DNA of 64,000 nucleotides from Acanthosepion pharaonis (taxonomy: Eukaryota; Mollusca; Cephalopoda; Sepiida; Sepiidae), in the NCBI GenBank assembly GCA_903632075.3, contig CAHIKZ030005440.1, forward strand, positions 856,501 to 920,500, written 5' to 3'. This document shows positions 39,521 through 49,473 of this stretch, one piece after another. A model generated the notes under the pieces. That model was not told the origin of the DNA, searched no databases, and was given only the letters and a program-made list of their open reading frames with translations. Within the stretch, counting starts at the first letter, position 1, and each line of letters starts with the position of its first letter. Position numbers and translations under genes: made by a program.

Positions 39521-40330
39521 GGTATGTCACGCGTTGTTTTCCCTTGTCTCTCTCTTTCCCTCTATTCGACCCGTGAGTATCAGATTCTCCAGGACCTCCT
39601 TCCTCATTATGTGTCCCAGAAACTTCAGCTGTCTCTTCCTGATGTGAAGTATAAGCCTCTTCCTTGTTTGCATCCTCTCTAAGACCTCATCGTTGCTCAC
39701 ATGCTCGGTCCATGATATCTTTAGCATCGTTCTGTAGAACCATATCTCTGCTACCTTTTTCATCTTTGTGGAAATCGTCCAACATTCGCTGCCTCTTCCT
39801 GATGTGAAGTATAAGCCTCCTCCTTGTTTGCATCCTTTCTAAGACCTCATCGTTGCTCACACGCTGGGTCCATGATATCCTTAGCATCCTTCTGTAGAAC
39901 CACATCTCCTCTGCTTTGAGTCTGTTCTTCATCTGTGAGGAAATCGTCCAACTTTCGCTGCCGTAAAGAAGGACACATGTCACGTAACGATTCAGTATTC
40001 TTTTCTTTGTTACCAAAGATATCCTTCTCTCTTGCAATACTCTGCCCAGCTTTTGGAATGTGTCCTTGGCCATTCCAATACATCTACGGATCTCAGTGTT
40101 GCATTTATCGTACTCTGAACGCTTCCCAAATATTTAAGCTGCCGGGTCTGCTTGATTCTAGTGTTCCTGACCTGCATATTGCATTTTGGGCTCATCCTTT
40201 GACTGATGGCAATGCATTTTGTTTTCTTGCAGTTTATGCTTAGTCCTTTCTTCACGCTCTCCGTCGCTATCTTCTGTAGGAGATTTTGTAATTTCTTGCG
40301 AGTTTAAATTATACAGAAATAAATTATACT
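39521..40330 (-). mobile_element. LINE-B ORF2 fragment with internal 180-bp duplication
   Basis: Minus-strand order: KKGLSINCKKTKCIAISQRM (40255 downward), RQLKYLGSVQSTINATLRS, MAKDTFQKLGRVLQERRISL, VTKKRILNRYVTCVLLYGSE, SWTISSQMKNRLKAEEMWFY, RRMLRISWTQRVSNDEVLER, MQTRRRLILHIRKRQ, then a second EIWFYRTMLKISWTEHVSND, QLKFLGHIMRKEVLENLILT and GRIEGKRE. The WFYRRMLRISW/NDEVLERMQTR block is present twice. This is the copy that best shows the normal context of the segment amplified at 9450-13860. Many frameshifts. Confidence 0.8.
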
Positions 40331-40489
40331 TTTGATTTCTTTGGAATATTAAAAAAAATAATGTTCGCTCTTTACGGGTGCAAGAGCCTCCCAAGTTAGA
40401 GGATTCCAGAGTTAGATGTATAGTTTTTTTGGGATATGTTAACGATTGGGTTCATTCTCTGTTTAAATTTTACTTACTATTTATTTATT

Positions 40490-41380
40490 CATTTTTCTTC
40501 AATAAGATTAAAGAGGTTCGCCTACCGTCCGGTTCATACACCTCCCCGGTCTTTTTAACACGGTTAGAAGTTTATCCCTAGTTTCCTGTCTGGGAGTGGC
40601 TTCCCGTTTTCCTTCTAAAATATACGTCACCTTTATACTACTAACGTCTATGCCTAAACTGAAATTTTATTTTCTATTTATTTTTCTTCACTAGGATTGG
40701 ACAGGTTCGCCTATCGTCCTGTTCACACTCCTCCCCGATGTTTTGAACATGAGTAGAGGCTTATTACTTGTTTCCTGTTTAGAATTGGGTTTCCAGTTCC
40801 TTCTATAGCCTAACTCTGCCTAAACTCTGAATTTTTATTAACTATTTATTTCTCTTCCATAGAAATAGATTTGCCTACCATCCTGTTCACACTCCTCCTA
40901 GCTCTTTTGAACATGATCAGAGGTTTATCCCTTGTTTCCTATTTAAGAATCAATCTCTCCCCAACCTATGGGTTAAATAGTAGGGTACAGTAAGCTCTTA
41001 GGTTGCCGCCAGTCTAGGAGAGGGACAACTCTGAAATCGAAACCGTAGTGAAGATAGCATGTAAGGCCCTCCAGTATCTTTGTCAATTCATAGATAATAA
41101 ACAAAAATATCCGTGGAAGCGATGATCACCTGCCTCTTGAATGGGCATGGTATTTTTTTTTCAGGGTAGGCTGAGTTCTTAACCTTGACGGACTGCCATT
41201 CTAGGAGAAACAAAATTCTATATTCAAAAGAAGAAGGCAACCGAAATATAATAGCTGTAGATGTTCGCCTATTGCCCGGTTCGCACACCTTCACGGTTTT
41301 TTGAACAGTAATAGAAGTTTATCCCTTGTTACTTGTTTAGAATTGGTTTTCCGCTTTCTTCTGAAGTCTACTTTCGCTCT
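40490..41380 (+). repeat. Family-C repeat, longest run (at least four units)
   Basis: Units near 40490, 40670, 40855 and 41255 share TTCGCCTACCGTCCGGTTCA-, CACTCCTCCCCG- and TTTATCCCTTGTTTCCTG-type blocks. The piece 40950-41225 (AACCTATGGGTTAAATAGTA, GAGTTCTTAACCTTGACGG, ATTCTAGGAGAAACAAAATT) is inverted at 5930-6140, so the whole interval mirrors 5430-6175. Confidence 0.7.
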
Positions 41381-41385
41381 ATAAT

Positions 41386-41388
<3 letters not shown>

Positions 41389-41425
<37 letters not shown>
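41389..41425. repeat. (TA)n microsatellite
   Basis: TA run. Confidence 0.95.
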
Positions 41426-41427
<2 letters not shown>

Positions 41428-41511
41428 CAAATTTTTTAAATGTAAACTTTCCGCATGTAAGTTTTGAAGATCATAACTGGATTCTCAAATAATATTTAAG
41501 ACTAGCTGCAT

Positions 41512-42225
41512 GGCCCGGCGTTGCCCATGCTTGATTCAAAAATCGTACGACTCATACAGCATTCGCTATCACTTAAAAAATAATTTTGCCCTTCCTTGCC
41601 TTTAAAGGAGTGCCCTTTGCCGGGCTGATGTTGCTACATGCCTTACTTCTTGTCTATCTCACACTGCGAATTTTTTCGAAGCTCTATACTAAACATTAAA
41701 TCTGTTAAGAAAAAAGAACTAAACAAAATGAACACAAAACGATCAGCTTTAAAAAAGGACTCGTAACTGGAAAAACCGAATGAAAAAAGAATGTTAACAA
41801 CAAATACTTTTTCACACCCAAATCCAGTTCTGCGGAATCAGAATCAACGTTGAGTTTAAGCAAGCGAATGAACCAATTGGAGTAAAGTGCAATGAAGATT
41901 TAAATTTTTCCCACTTGTGACGAATGCAGCTATCGATTTTTTTTTGCATGCTAGCATGCTAGTTAAGATCCGTGTCAGCTGTTGTCTCTCATGCTGGCCA
42001 ATAGAATCTTCCTGCCTATTCGTGGCAGCCGGCTATAGGCTCTCACTCTGGCCAGTAGAAAATGGCCGCAAACTACATGAAAAGTGCCGTAGAAGCATGA
42101 AAAAAAATCGATTATTTCCACTATCGATCGGAGTTGGGAAATGCAGAGTCGCTCTTGGCCTTCCCGCTAACTTAGAGCATGCGCATGTAAATTTTGGTGC
42201 AAATCCGTCGAAACACACACACACA
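41512..42225 (-). mobile_element. Non-autonomous Helitron (minus strand)
   Basis: The minus-strand 3' end is GCATGG...CCATGC hairpin around GCAACGCCGGG followed by AGCTAG, ending CTAG at 41512. The other end carries (TG)n then TTTCGACGGATTTGCACC, the usual 5' Helitron motif, truncated by LINE-A at 42226. GCAACGCCGGG is shared with the plus-strand Helitron at 33372. The 148-codon plus frame 41917-42363 merely runs across the junction. Confidence 0.7.
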
Positions 42226-42380
42226 TGCTTTGAATATTGCTGCCATATACGGTTCGGTGCTCCTGTTGTATATTTAGAGCACTATAATAAAATCCAAAGA
42301 AGAATCAGGAATATTATCGGTCCTGACCTGGCATCTCAGCTTCAGTCAATAAACCTGCCATAATGTGTCTTTTCTATAAA
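42226..42380 (+). mobile_element. LINE-A fragment
   Basis: FEYCCHIRFGAPVVYLEHYN, KIQRRIRNIIGPDLASQLQS, followed by a broken continuation (CLFYK). Truncated at the Helitron junction. Confidence 0.7.
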
Positions 42381-42889
42381 TAATTTTATGGTAATTGTTC
42401 GGATGAACTCTTCACCTTTCGTTTCGGGTATGATTTTAGTATTTGTCGTTGCATTTGAATGAATGTGTGTTTGAGTGAGTGCTTGGAATGTTTTATATTA
42501 TTAAAGTGACGCATTGATTTCATCTAGTTAACTGATGTTTCTGTCCCAATTAAAGATATGTGATATTTTGTTTGGTTTCTTATAAATAGTTTTGTGTTCA
42601 TATTGTAAATACACATTGGGGCTAGATTTTAAATTGTGGTTTTATTCCCCTCCGCCACAGACAATGTGTTGTATATAAGGGAAGTAGTTAGGACTTCATG
42701 GAAATTCTGAGTTATGGTGAATGAACTAAGAATGGTAAGTAAGAACGCGTTGTTTTGGTGGAAGGAATATTGTTCTGTGTTTGGGTCAGTGTTTGTGACT
42801 AGCTAAGTTTAACGTTAAAACAGAACAAGACCGTCCTTTTCCCAATTTTGGCCTTGTACCACATTCTGTAAATATTGCAAATAAATAAT
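42381..42889. other. Unassigned insertion within LINE-A
   Basis: Separates two LINE-A pieces that would be adjacent in a full copy (LASQLQS... and ...EFKRSTRLA), so it is probably an insertion. No recognisable content. Confidence 0.45.
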
Positions 42890-43330
42890 ACATCTCGCTA
42901 TGATACCTAGATTTTAAGAATTTAAGCGCAGTACTAGATTGGCAGTAAGGTCTCATCATCTTACAGTTGCAATGGCGAAATGTAACCGTAAGATCTATGC
43001 TTACAGTTTCTTTTCTCGCACTTCTCGCCTGTGGAACTCTATGCTCTCCAGTCAACTTCGAGCTTCAAAAATTGAAATGCAATGTCAATCTCTATTTTCT
43101 GTCTTTTTAATTCTTGTTCTTTTATTGTACTCTCTTCGTGATAGTAATTTTTCTTATATTCTCTAACATTCAGTAACCCGTTGCATCTTAGTGGCTTAAT
43201 TGCCTTTGATCTTCAAAAATTGAAATGCAATGTCAATCTTTATCTTCTGTCTTCTTAATTCTTGTTCTCTCTGCTTAATAGTATTTTTCATCTCATATTT
43301 TCTAACACTCCTTATTCACCCCGCTAAGGT
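42890..43330 (+). mobile_element. LINE-A fragment with two 3' tails
   Basis: Readings EFKRSTRLAVRSHHLTVAMA, KCNRKIYAYSFFSRTSRLWN and SQLRASKIEMQCQS, then tails beginning GAAATGCAATGTCAATC at 43074 and 43221 (period about 147 bp). Confidence 0.75.
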
Positions 43331-43619
43331 GTGGTGAATAAGGAGTGGCTTTTGCTTGGGACGTACTGATAAAAATGTATTTGGGATCGGACAAATATTT
43401 AAATGGTTTTTATTTTCGTCATTTGTAACAACTTTTGAATATTCCTTGAATAAAACCGAAATATTTTACAAGATCATTACGTAAATGAAGAATTCAGGGA
43501 AAAAACTATCTAATATCATAAATGCAGGGTACGATGTGTGAATTGCTGCCATATTATATTTTAAATTTCGCGCATGCGCGTTGTTTGTTTTTAATTTTGT
43601 CGTTTGCACAGTATAGTCG
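43331..43619. other. No gene seen
   Basis: Unassigned; a short inverted repeat (CTCCTTATTCACC / GGTGAATAAGGAGT) lies at 43308-43346 across the end of the LINE-A tail. Confidence 0.5.
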
Positions 43620-43990
43620 GGTCAGAATTTTGAAAACGGCATGCTGTACTGCTCGGCAGTCGCAATGGAAGGTCCAATACGAACATTTCAGAATGGGTGT
43701 CAATTTGGGGATAGTGCAGAGTTCCATGAGTCTAATGGTGATTACAAAGGTGTTTGGAGTGATCACTAGTAATGGCGACGTTATGCCTACATTCATCTTC
43801 CCACAAGACCTCAGATTCAACACGGAGGCCAACATTAAGTGTCTTGAGGAGGTAGCACTGCTCTGGGTCAAGAGGGTGGCTGCTTGAAGACTCTATGTCT
43901 GGTAACAGGATTCTGCATCATGCTACACAAGTAGAAGAACACAATCATAGCTATCAGGCAATTTCTGCTGCCACGCTCACAAAGTAACAA
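43620..43990 (+). pseudogene. mariner-like transposase fragment
   Basis: Frame contains VNLGIVQSSMSLMVITKVFG, VITSNGDVMPTFIFPQDLRF, NTEANIKCLEEVALLWVKRV. This matches the region between the first and second catalytic Asp of a mariner-superfamily transposase (SVMVFGVITSNGxVMPxxIFPxGLRxNTxxYIxxLExVxxPW). After a stop, degenerate sequence continues (RILHHATQVEEHNHSYQ). Only this internal piece remains. Confidence 0.7.
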
Positions 43991-44554
43991 GATCAATGAT
44001 AAACGAGGATCCTGTTTCCCATATTATATGCATGGGACTTATTTACTGCTTCACCGGTTTATTTTGGGTTGGGAGGTTGGTGATACAGGGGTCAATTGCT
44101 GCAATGTCAGATCTTCCCTATCCCAAATCCTCGTCCATCTGCTTTTCTCAACGTAGTGGCGGTCAATAGGGAAATCGAGGTCTCTGAACTGCTTGACGGA
44201 TATAGAACTCTCCTCAATTCCACGTACGACATATAGATCAACACTCGGATATAACCTATTTCCAGCTTTTTTACCACTTGATCTCTGGAAATACCTCATC
44301 CTTCCAGTTGACTTCCTATTCCGTTTTGGTTAAAGTGGATGCCGCTTCGAAGCCCGAACCTCAAAAGCAACCATTTACTGGTCCATTGACCAGAAACAGA
44401 TGACAACTTTTTTTTTAAAATAAAAATAATGTTTATCCTGTACAAAACCCAAGAGCCACTCGAGGTAGAGGCGCAGGATATGTGAGGAAAATATAATATC
44501 ACATTATTACTGCTTCTTGTAATATTTGAAACTCAATACAAGTTACTAAAGATT
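43991..44554. other. No confirmed gene
   Basis: Frames of 68-82 codons on the minus strand (44299-44051, 44502-44296) show no family I recognise. Possibly remnants of the neighbouring transposon. Confidence 0.35.
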
Positions 44555-44700
44555 TTCTATGTGACGTGTCCATTCAGCACGTAAGCATTCACGACTCTTC
44601 ACAAATTCCTGTCCTTTATAGCTCTTAATAAATCTCGTCTGTTTCTTCTCTCTCCTAACTTTGATTCCGTCATACATTTATCAATGTCTGTAGGTAGGTG
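44555..44700 (-). mobile_element. LINE-B 3'-region block
   Basis: TGTGACGTGTCCATTCAGCA, TAGCTCTTAATAAATCTCGT, TTCCGTCATACATTTATCAA follow the same order as 9280-9400. Isolated fragment. Confidence 0.5.
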
Positions 44701-44939
44701 AATTGATTTAAAAAAATCAGACAACAAACGTATCTCAATCCGTTGGTAGGGTGGATGTTTCCAAATGCAAAACATTCTTTGGAATGACTATTTGAAATAT
44801 TATACAAGAACCGAAACATAATTTGACAAATACTATTTCTAAAAAGTTGTGGGCTTTTACTAACTTAAATTCATTTTATAGTGTTTGAGAATAAGTATAT
44901 CTTATTTCTTTCCTGGGGCGCGTCTGGACATATCACGAG

Positions 44940-45335
44940 ATTAATACAAGTTACCTTTGGACTCTACAATCACAAGAGATGCTCAAAATGATGGCCTTCA
45001 AGATATTTCTTAGTACGGCGATCTGTTGCTTGGGAAATGCTGATCAAAGTGTCTAGTGGGATTGCTGCAACCTCAAGGAGCGCCAATGTCGGTTTTCTGT
45101 GAAACACAACATTCTTCAGGGTCCTCCATAGGTAAAAATCTGCAAGTATTAAATCAGGAGAACGTGGGGTGGGGACACACCTGCACCACTTCGTCCCTAG
45201 CCAATGTCCTTGCAAATTCTCATTTAGATAAGCTAGCACGTCTTGCTGGTAGCGTCATGGCACGGAGTCTTGTGGAAAGAAAAAATCATAATTTCCTTAA
45301 TACATGTCAGTGTTATTGCAATTTGATAACACTAT
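44940..45335 (-). pseudogene. mariner-like transposase, C-terminal part
   Basis: Minus-strand frame 45239-44970: LAYLNENLQGHWLGTKWCRC, PTPRSPDLILADFYLWRTLK, NVVFHRKPTLALLEVAAIPL, and YLEGHHFEHLL at the end. This is the YLN..FPxxWIGR....PPRSPDLTPxDFFLWG...HFEHL C-terminus of the family whose N-terminus is at 26383. The catalytic-region PPRSPDLTPADF is present as TPRSPDLILADF. N-terminal two thirds missing. Confidence 0.75.
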
Positions 45336-45379
45336 GAAGGACAGATTTTTCGTTTCTTGAAGTGTGTAGTTCTTTTTTT

Positions 45380-45381
45380 AG

Positions 45382-45420
<39 letters not shown>
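45380..45420. repeat. (TA)n microsatellite
   Basis: TA run with one C interruption. Confidence 0.9.
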
Positions 45421-45532
45421 TGTTTATACGTTAATTTTATAGATTAAAGTATTTGAGAGAGGGCTTTGTTTATAATAAACAGTATTAACAACATTTACCG
45501 TCTTGAATATCCGTGAAATCTCAAAGTATATA

Positions 45533-45617
45533 TGCGTCCTCCGACAGGAATCGAACCTGTGTCTTATACGAAACCGCCATATAGCCTGACATGCTATACC
45601 GTTTAGCTAAAGAGGAA
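45533..45617 (-). pseudogene. tRNA-like sequence, copy 2
   Basis: Minus strand: acceptor TCCTCTT/CGGAGGA (6 of 7 pairs), 4-bp D stem GCTA AACGGTA TAGC with A box TTAGCTAAACGG, a degraded anticodon arm around GGCTATA, a long variable region, and a perfect T arm ACAGG TTCGATT CCTGT. Both Pol III boxes are good. The anticodon stem is broken, so it is a tRNA pseudogene or SINE head related to 2672-2757, not a confident tRNA gene. Confidence 0.55.
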
Positions 45618-45654
45618 GCATATGGTTAGCAGGATTAAAAACAGTAATTTAATC

Positions 45655-45850
45655 TTGCTTAACCAACGTCTTTATCCACTGGGCGATGTGTCCTTGAGGA
45701 TAAAGGGTTCGGTTCGAAATTGCAAACACCTGAAGAAGGCGCGAGCGTACAACGGCTGAAACCTTGCGAATATGGCAATGAAGAGGAAGATAACATCTCG
45801 AATAATGTAAATAATGCAAGTAACCATAATGCCTCATCTGAGAGATATAG
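45655..45850 (+). mobile_element. tRNA-derived SINE (family T), partial
   Basis: GGTTCGGTTCGAAATTGCAA, CCTGAAGAAGGCGCGAGCG, TACAACGGCTGAAACC, TAATGTAAATAATGCAAG are collinear with 3785-3925. The module here is CAC, CTGAAGA, A, hairpin-like GGC...GGCT, GAAAC. It is followed by (TA)n at 45856-45910. Confidence 0.65.

Positions 45851-45855
<5 letters not shown>

Positions 45856-45910
<55 letters not shown>
45856..45910. repeat. (TA)n microsatellite
   Basis: TA run of about 55 bp. Confidence 0.95.
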
Positions 45911-45913
<3 letters not shown>

Positions 45914-45929
45914 ATTAAAAGGTGCAATT

Positions 45930-46391
45930 ATAATTTATAAATTCATGAATCATTCATACAAAAAACAAATATAGAGAATACATCATCGCAAACAATATAA
46001 ATAAGATACACCAACCCCGAACCTGTAGATGAATGATATGATCCCTGTTTATAAATTCCAGTTTCATAAGGTCTTTTTAATTTTTTACAAGCTTTCGTCT
46101 GTTCCTACAGACATCTTCAGGTATGGAAATAGATTTGTTCTTGTTTTTACATCTCTATTGTCCTTGTCCTCTTATTACCGAGAAGTAAAAACAAGAACAA
46201 AAATTTCCATACCTGATGATGTCTAGCTTGTAAAAAATTAAAAGACCTTATGCAACTGGAATTTATAAACAGGGATCATATCATTCATATACAGGTTCGG
46301 GGTTGGTGTATCTTATTTATATTGTTTGCGAAGATGTATTCTCGCCATTTAAATCAATAACCTCTATATTTGTTTTTGTATGAATGATTCA

Positions 46392-46397
<6 letters not shown>
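45930..46397. repeat. Family-I fold-back, full copy (~0.47 kb inverted repeat)
   Basis: Left arm about 45930-46165, right arm about 46170-46397: ATGAATCATTCATACAAAAA mirrors TTGTATGAATGATTCAT, GATACACCAACCCCGAAC mirrors GTTCGGGGTTGGTGTATC, CTGTTTATAAATTCCAGTTT mirrors CTGGAATTTATAAACAG. The right arm has lost the inner part of the hammerhead-like module that the left arm keeps. Confidence 0.85.
46086..46123 (-). ncRNA. Hammerhead-like motif (family I, copy 2)
   Basis: Minus strand: TAC, core CTGAAGA, extra T, perfect 6-bp helix II GTCTGT AGGA ACAGAC, GAAA, palindromic AGCT, T at the cleavage position, GTA. Helix I is 3 bp (TAC/GTA). Helix III has no loop and would need a dimer. Confidence 0.4.
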
Positions 46398-46440
<43 letters not shown>

Positions 46441-46457
46441 AGAGAGAGAGAGAGAGA

Positions 46458-46508
<51 letters not shown>
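46397..46508. repeat. (TA)n(GA)n(TA)n compound microsatellite
   Basis: TA, then an AGAGAG run near 46438-46460, then TA. Confidence 0.95.
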
Positions 46509-46513
<5 letters not shown>

Positions 46514-46599
46514 TAATTGTTAGCTTGCATTATTTACATCATTACATTGCCATGAAACAGTGAACCAACATTCTCATCGGCAGATAGAGCAGTTTATTC

Positions 46600-47200
46600 A
46601 AAACAATTGTCGCACTTCATGTCAATAGAAGCCACGAATCCAAGAAGGTTTAATGAGTTGCTCTCCTGGAGGGTAGCATCAGCCATGCGGATGAAGGGCA
46701 AAAAAGTGTTCGTTAAGATGACTAAAAGATGGCAGTTTCGTTTTGAAGTTGTTAAAATTTATAAACCATTTCTTGCCGTTGTTAACAACTAATTAGAAGT
46801 AATTTTCGTGACTCGTTAATAATTTTACTTTAACGGTCCTATTGGGATTGCTATTTAAACAGGAGTGAATAGATGTGCCATTAATATAAATTTTTAGTTG
46901 GGAACTAATAACTCTGGAATAGTTACTGATGATAATAAAAAACAATATAGGCCCAAGGATACAGTCGTGAAATAATATAGAAGCGTTCCTATTCAACACG
47001 AACTTTATTATACGATTTGTTAAGAATAACTGGATTAAATATTCGTCCAGATCTCTTGAGCTTGTAGAGAAGGCCAGCATCTCAAATTTTGTTGAAAAGA
47101 CTTCGAGTTATCGAAAGCCACAGCTGGAGCCTTGCCATTATTATCTAAAGTCTGATAGGCAAATTCAAGAATAACCATGAGCACATCGTCGAGGAATGAA
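46600..47200 (-). mobile_element. LINE RT fragment (minus strand)
   Basis: Minus-strand readings: RCWPSLQAQEIWTNI-like sequence of the AFDKVWHxGLLxKL region, then ILGPILFFIIISNYSRVISS, QLKIYINGTSIHSCLNSNPN (YING where YADD is expected), VVNNGKKWFINFNNFKTKLP, FALHPHG and EQLIKPSWIRGFY. Related to 14150-14330 and 22640-22800. The catalytic Asp pair is lost. Confidence 0.7.
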
Positions 47201-47385
47201 AGTCATATCGTATATTGAGAGGAACACTGTTCAAAGAGAGATGTATCGGCGATGACTTGAGCCTCTAATATCCCCCACACACACAAAAGATGTAAAAAAA
47301 TGTTTGTTTCTAAATTTGGTAACATTTTGTTCAGTATTATTCGGCGTGATTCGATTTCTGTTTGTATGAGCTGAACATTGATAAA

Positions 47386-47390
<5 letters not shown>

Positions 47391-47427
<37 letters not shown>
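47391..47427. repeat. (TA)n microsatellite
   Basis: TA run immediately left of the mariner relic. Confidence 0.95.
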
Positions 47428-47428
<1 letters not shown>

Positions 47429-48000
47429 GCAGCGTGATCAAAAAGTATCGGAACTGTTGCTTTTGAAACGCTGCTAAAGTACGCAGAGGGGAGCCGCTTG
47501 TCGCATACTGAGTGCGAACTCTGTCGCGCATACACCCTGAGTGATATCGTTCTCGAAGCAAACGAAAACCATATTACTTAGGGTGATATAACAGTGCTTG
47601 AAAGGAAAGTGTGCAGAGTGTGGTCGTCTTAACACACAGATGTTCCGTCAGTGACCATGGCTTGTTTAGCAGTTTTTGGTTAAGCAGAACAGTTCCCAGG
47701 TCCGACAACCACCATATTCCCCAGATGTCACCCGTTGCAAAAATCAAATCCCACTGGAAAGGATCTAGATTTCAAGACGTCGAGGAAATCCAAAATTTAA
47801 TTGCAACAAATCAGCTGCTCCTTATCCAAAGAAAAAAAAAGGATTTTGAGTAATTCTTCCATCAGTGGAAACGGCGCTGGATAAAGTGTCTAGCTTCACA
47901 GGGGGATTACTTTGAAGGACATTAAATGTCGAATCGATATGTGTTGTAGTTTTCCTTTTATAGCACCAGCCGCAATACTTTTTGACCAGCCCTCGTATAT
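47429..48000 (+). mobile_element. mariner-type element, internally deleted
   Basis: Terminal inverted repeats: left TGATCAAAAAGTATCGGAAC (47435) and right complement of TGGTCAAAAAGTATTGCGGC (ending about 47985). About 570 bp against ~1.3 kb for an intact mariner. The interior keeps only the start and the C-terminal part of the transposase. Confidence 0.75.
47690..47960 (+). pseudogene. mariner transposase C-terminal relic
   Basis: Across frameshifts: QPPYSPDVT (third catalytic region), then KIKSHWKGSRFQDVEEIQNL, IATNQLL, KKKDFE, and a WETALDKVSSFTGGLL-like C-terminal segment. This is the order PPYSPDLAPxD..F..K..L.G.RF....EI......L..I....F...W..R...C......YFEGD of mariner transposases. Frameshifts at about 47730 and 47835 and missing N-terminal and central domains. 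Confidence 0.7.
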
Positions 48001-48536
48001 ACAGAGTGTCCCAAATAATTGACATAATTTAAAATGTAAATATCTGAGTAACTACATGTCCCAGGCAAATGAAATTAAACAGGCTTCATGTTGTACATTA
48101 AAAGATTTATTTATCAAACTTTGAACAAGATGTTCAAAGGGGTGTAGATTTTAGAAACGATTTGACAAAGCTTCCCAAAGGTTCAATATGCTTACAACCT
48201 GTGTGATACGAGGCACAAGTCGGTAGTGCAGCTCCTGCCAAACACGTTGTAGGATGCCTTGTGTAGCATTCTCTAGCGTTTTAGTGATTCTTTGCTTAAG
48301 TTCCTCTAGGCTTGAAGGAAGAGGGGGATATGGACCTATCCTTTCATGTAGTAAAATATCACGTGTCAAGTCAAGTGAATGGAGTTGACATTTTCATTAT
48401 CAATGGCACGCCAGATTCATCTTCCTGGTAGATTCTCAGTGAGATATGTCAGCAGAGTCAACTTAAGATTTGTGATCATTTGAACGAGAATTGGCTATAT
48501 TATTATACTACAAAATGATGTCAATTCTATCGGGAA

Positions 48537-48545
<9 letters not shown>
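48001..48545 (-). mobile_element. mariner-like (DUF4817-type) element, internally deleted
   Basis: Terminal repeats AGAGTGTCCCAAATAATTGA (48004) and complement of AGGGTTTCCCGATAGAATTG (near 48540). The minus-strand frame 48369-48151 gives YPPLPSSLEELKQRITKTLE, ATQGILQRVWQELHYRL and VVSILNL, the transposase C-terminus (LEELKxRIxxxxxxxTxxxLxRVWxELxYRLxVCRxTxGxHIEHL). The N-terminal and catalytic parts are deleted. Confidence 0.75.
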
Positions 48546-48581
<36 letters not shown>

Positions 48582-48763
48582 GTTTCATTAAATAATATAG
48601 ACAAGTGTTGTCTATTTATTTTATGTAAATATTAAAAAATATGGATCAATATTGTGAATTTCTTTCTTCGTTCAACGATAACGTTATTAAACTTATCAGA
48701 CGTTACGAAAAAATTTACATAAAATAAATAGACAATACTTGTCTATATTATTTAATGAAACAC

Positions 48764-48810
<47 letters not shown>
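48541..48810. repeat. Inverted repeat between (TA)n tracts
   Basis: Arms 48583-48630 and 48713-48760 (48 bp, one mismatch; TTTCATTAAATAATATAGAC and complement) with an 82-nt loop. (TA)n at 48540-48578 and 48769-48808. The arm resembles the family-G start at 19305 and 26690. Confidence 0.85.
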
Positions 48811-48813
<3 letters not shown>

Positions 48814-49424
48814 GTACAGATGTAGGATTTTATATAAGGTAATAGTGTTAATAAGAGAACATTACAAAAGGTGTCGGCATGCAGTAATCCACCGGTAGAG
48901 GTCGCGATATCAAGTTCAGCTACGGGATATTGTCGTGTCATGGTTACTAAGTTCTTTTTTTTTCTCTCTAGAAGGTGCTTGACAAGACAACAGTGAAGAG
49001 ACCAACAAGGCGACTTACCGAGATTCCCATAATGTCGATGATTACCTAAATGATCACTTCGTAGATAATCACCTAGAGAAAGACAAGAATAAGATATTAT
49101 GACATTTCACCCGCGTCACAGACCGGATAAAAAGATACACAGTTCTAATTTCGTTTGGTTTCTATTTTAAATTAATTATTAAGCAATAACTCTGGTCTGT
49201 CGTTTGTACTGAAAACATTTTCATCAAAACCTACCCTATTTAATAGCATAGAAGACTCAACGAGTAGTCTTCTGCATCTGGGTAAACATTTTTTATTACT
49301 AAATTTAACTCAATAGAAGGTACAAAACAATAGCAAACAGTAGAGGGTTACTGTTAAAATAGTTACGAGGAATATTGTGGAAGATGAATCAAAGAAGAGG
49401 TGAAAGGAAGTGAAGTTTATGATC
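48811..49424. other. No gene seen
   Basis: Unassigned sequence without recognisable frames or repeats. Confidence 0.45.
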
Positions 49425-49473
49425 CGTGCTTATACTTGAGGCTATTAGTCGGATTCATACTTGAGTCTATATG

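Noticed and set aside
41917..42363. 148-codon plus-strand frame as a gene
   Set aside because: It runs from a minus-strand Helitron across a junction into LINE-A, so it is a chance fusion.
45533..45617. Functional tRNA gene
   Set aside because: Acceptor, D and T arms are plausible, but the anticodon stem does not pair and base 33 is not T. Kept only as tRNA-like.
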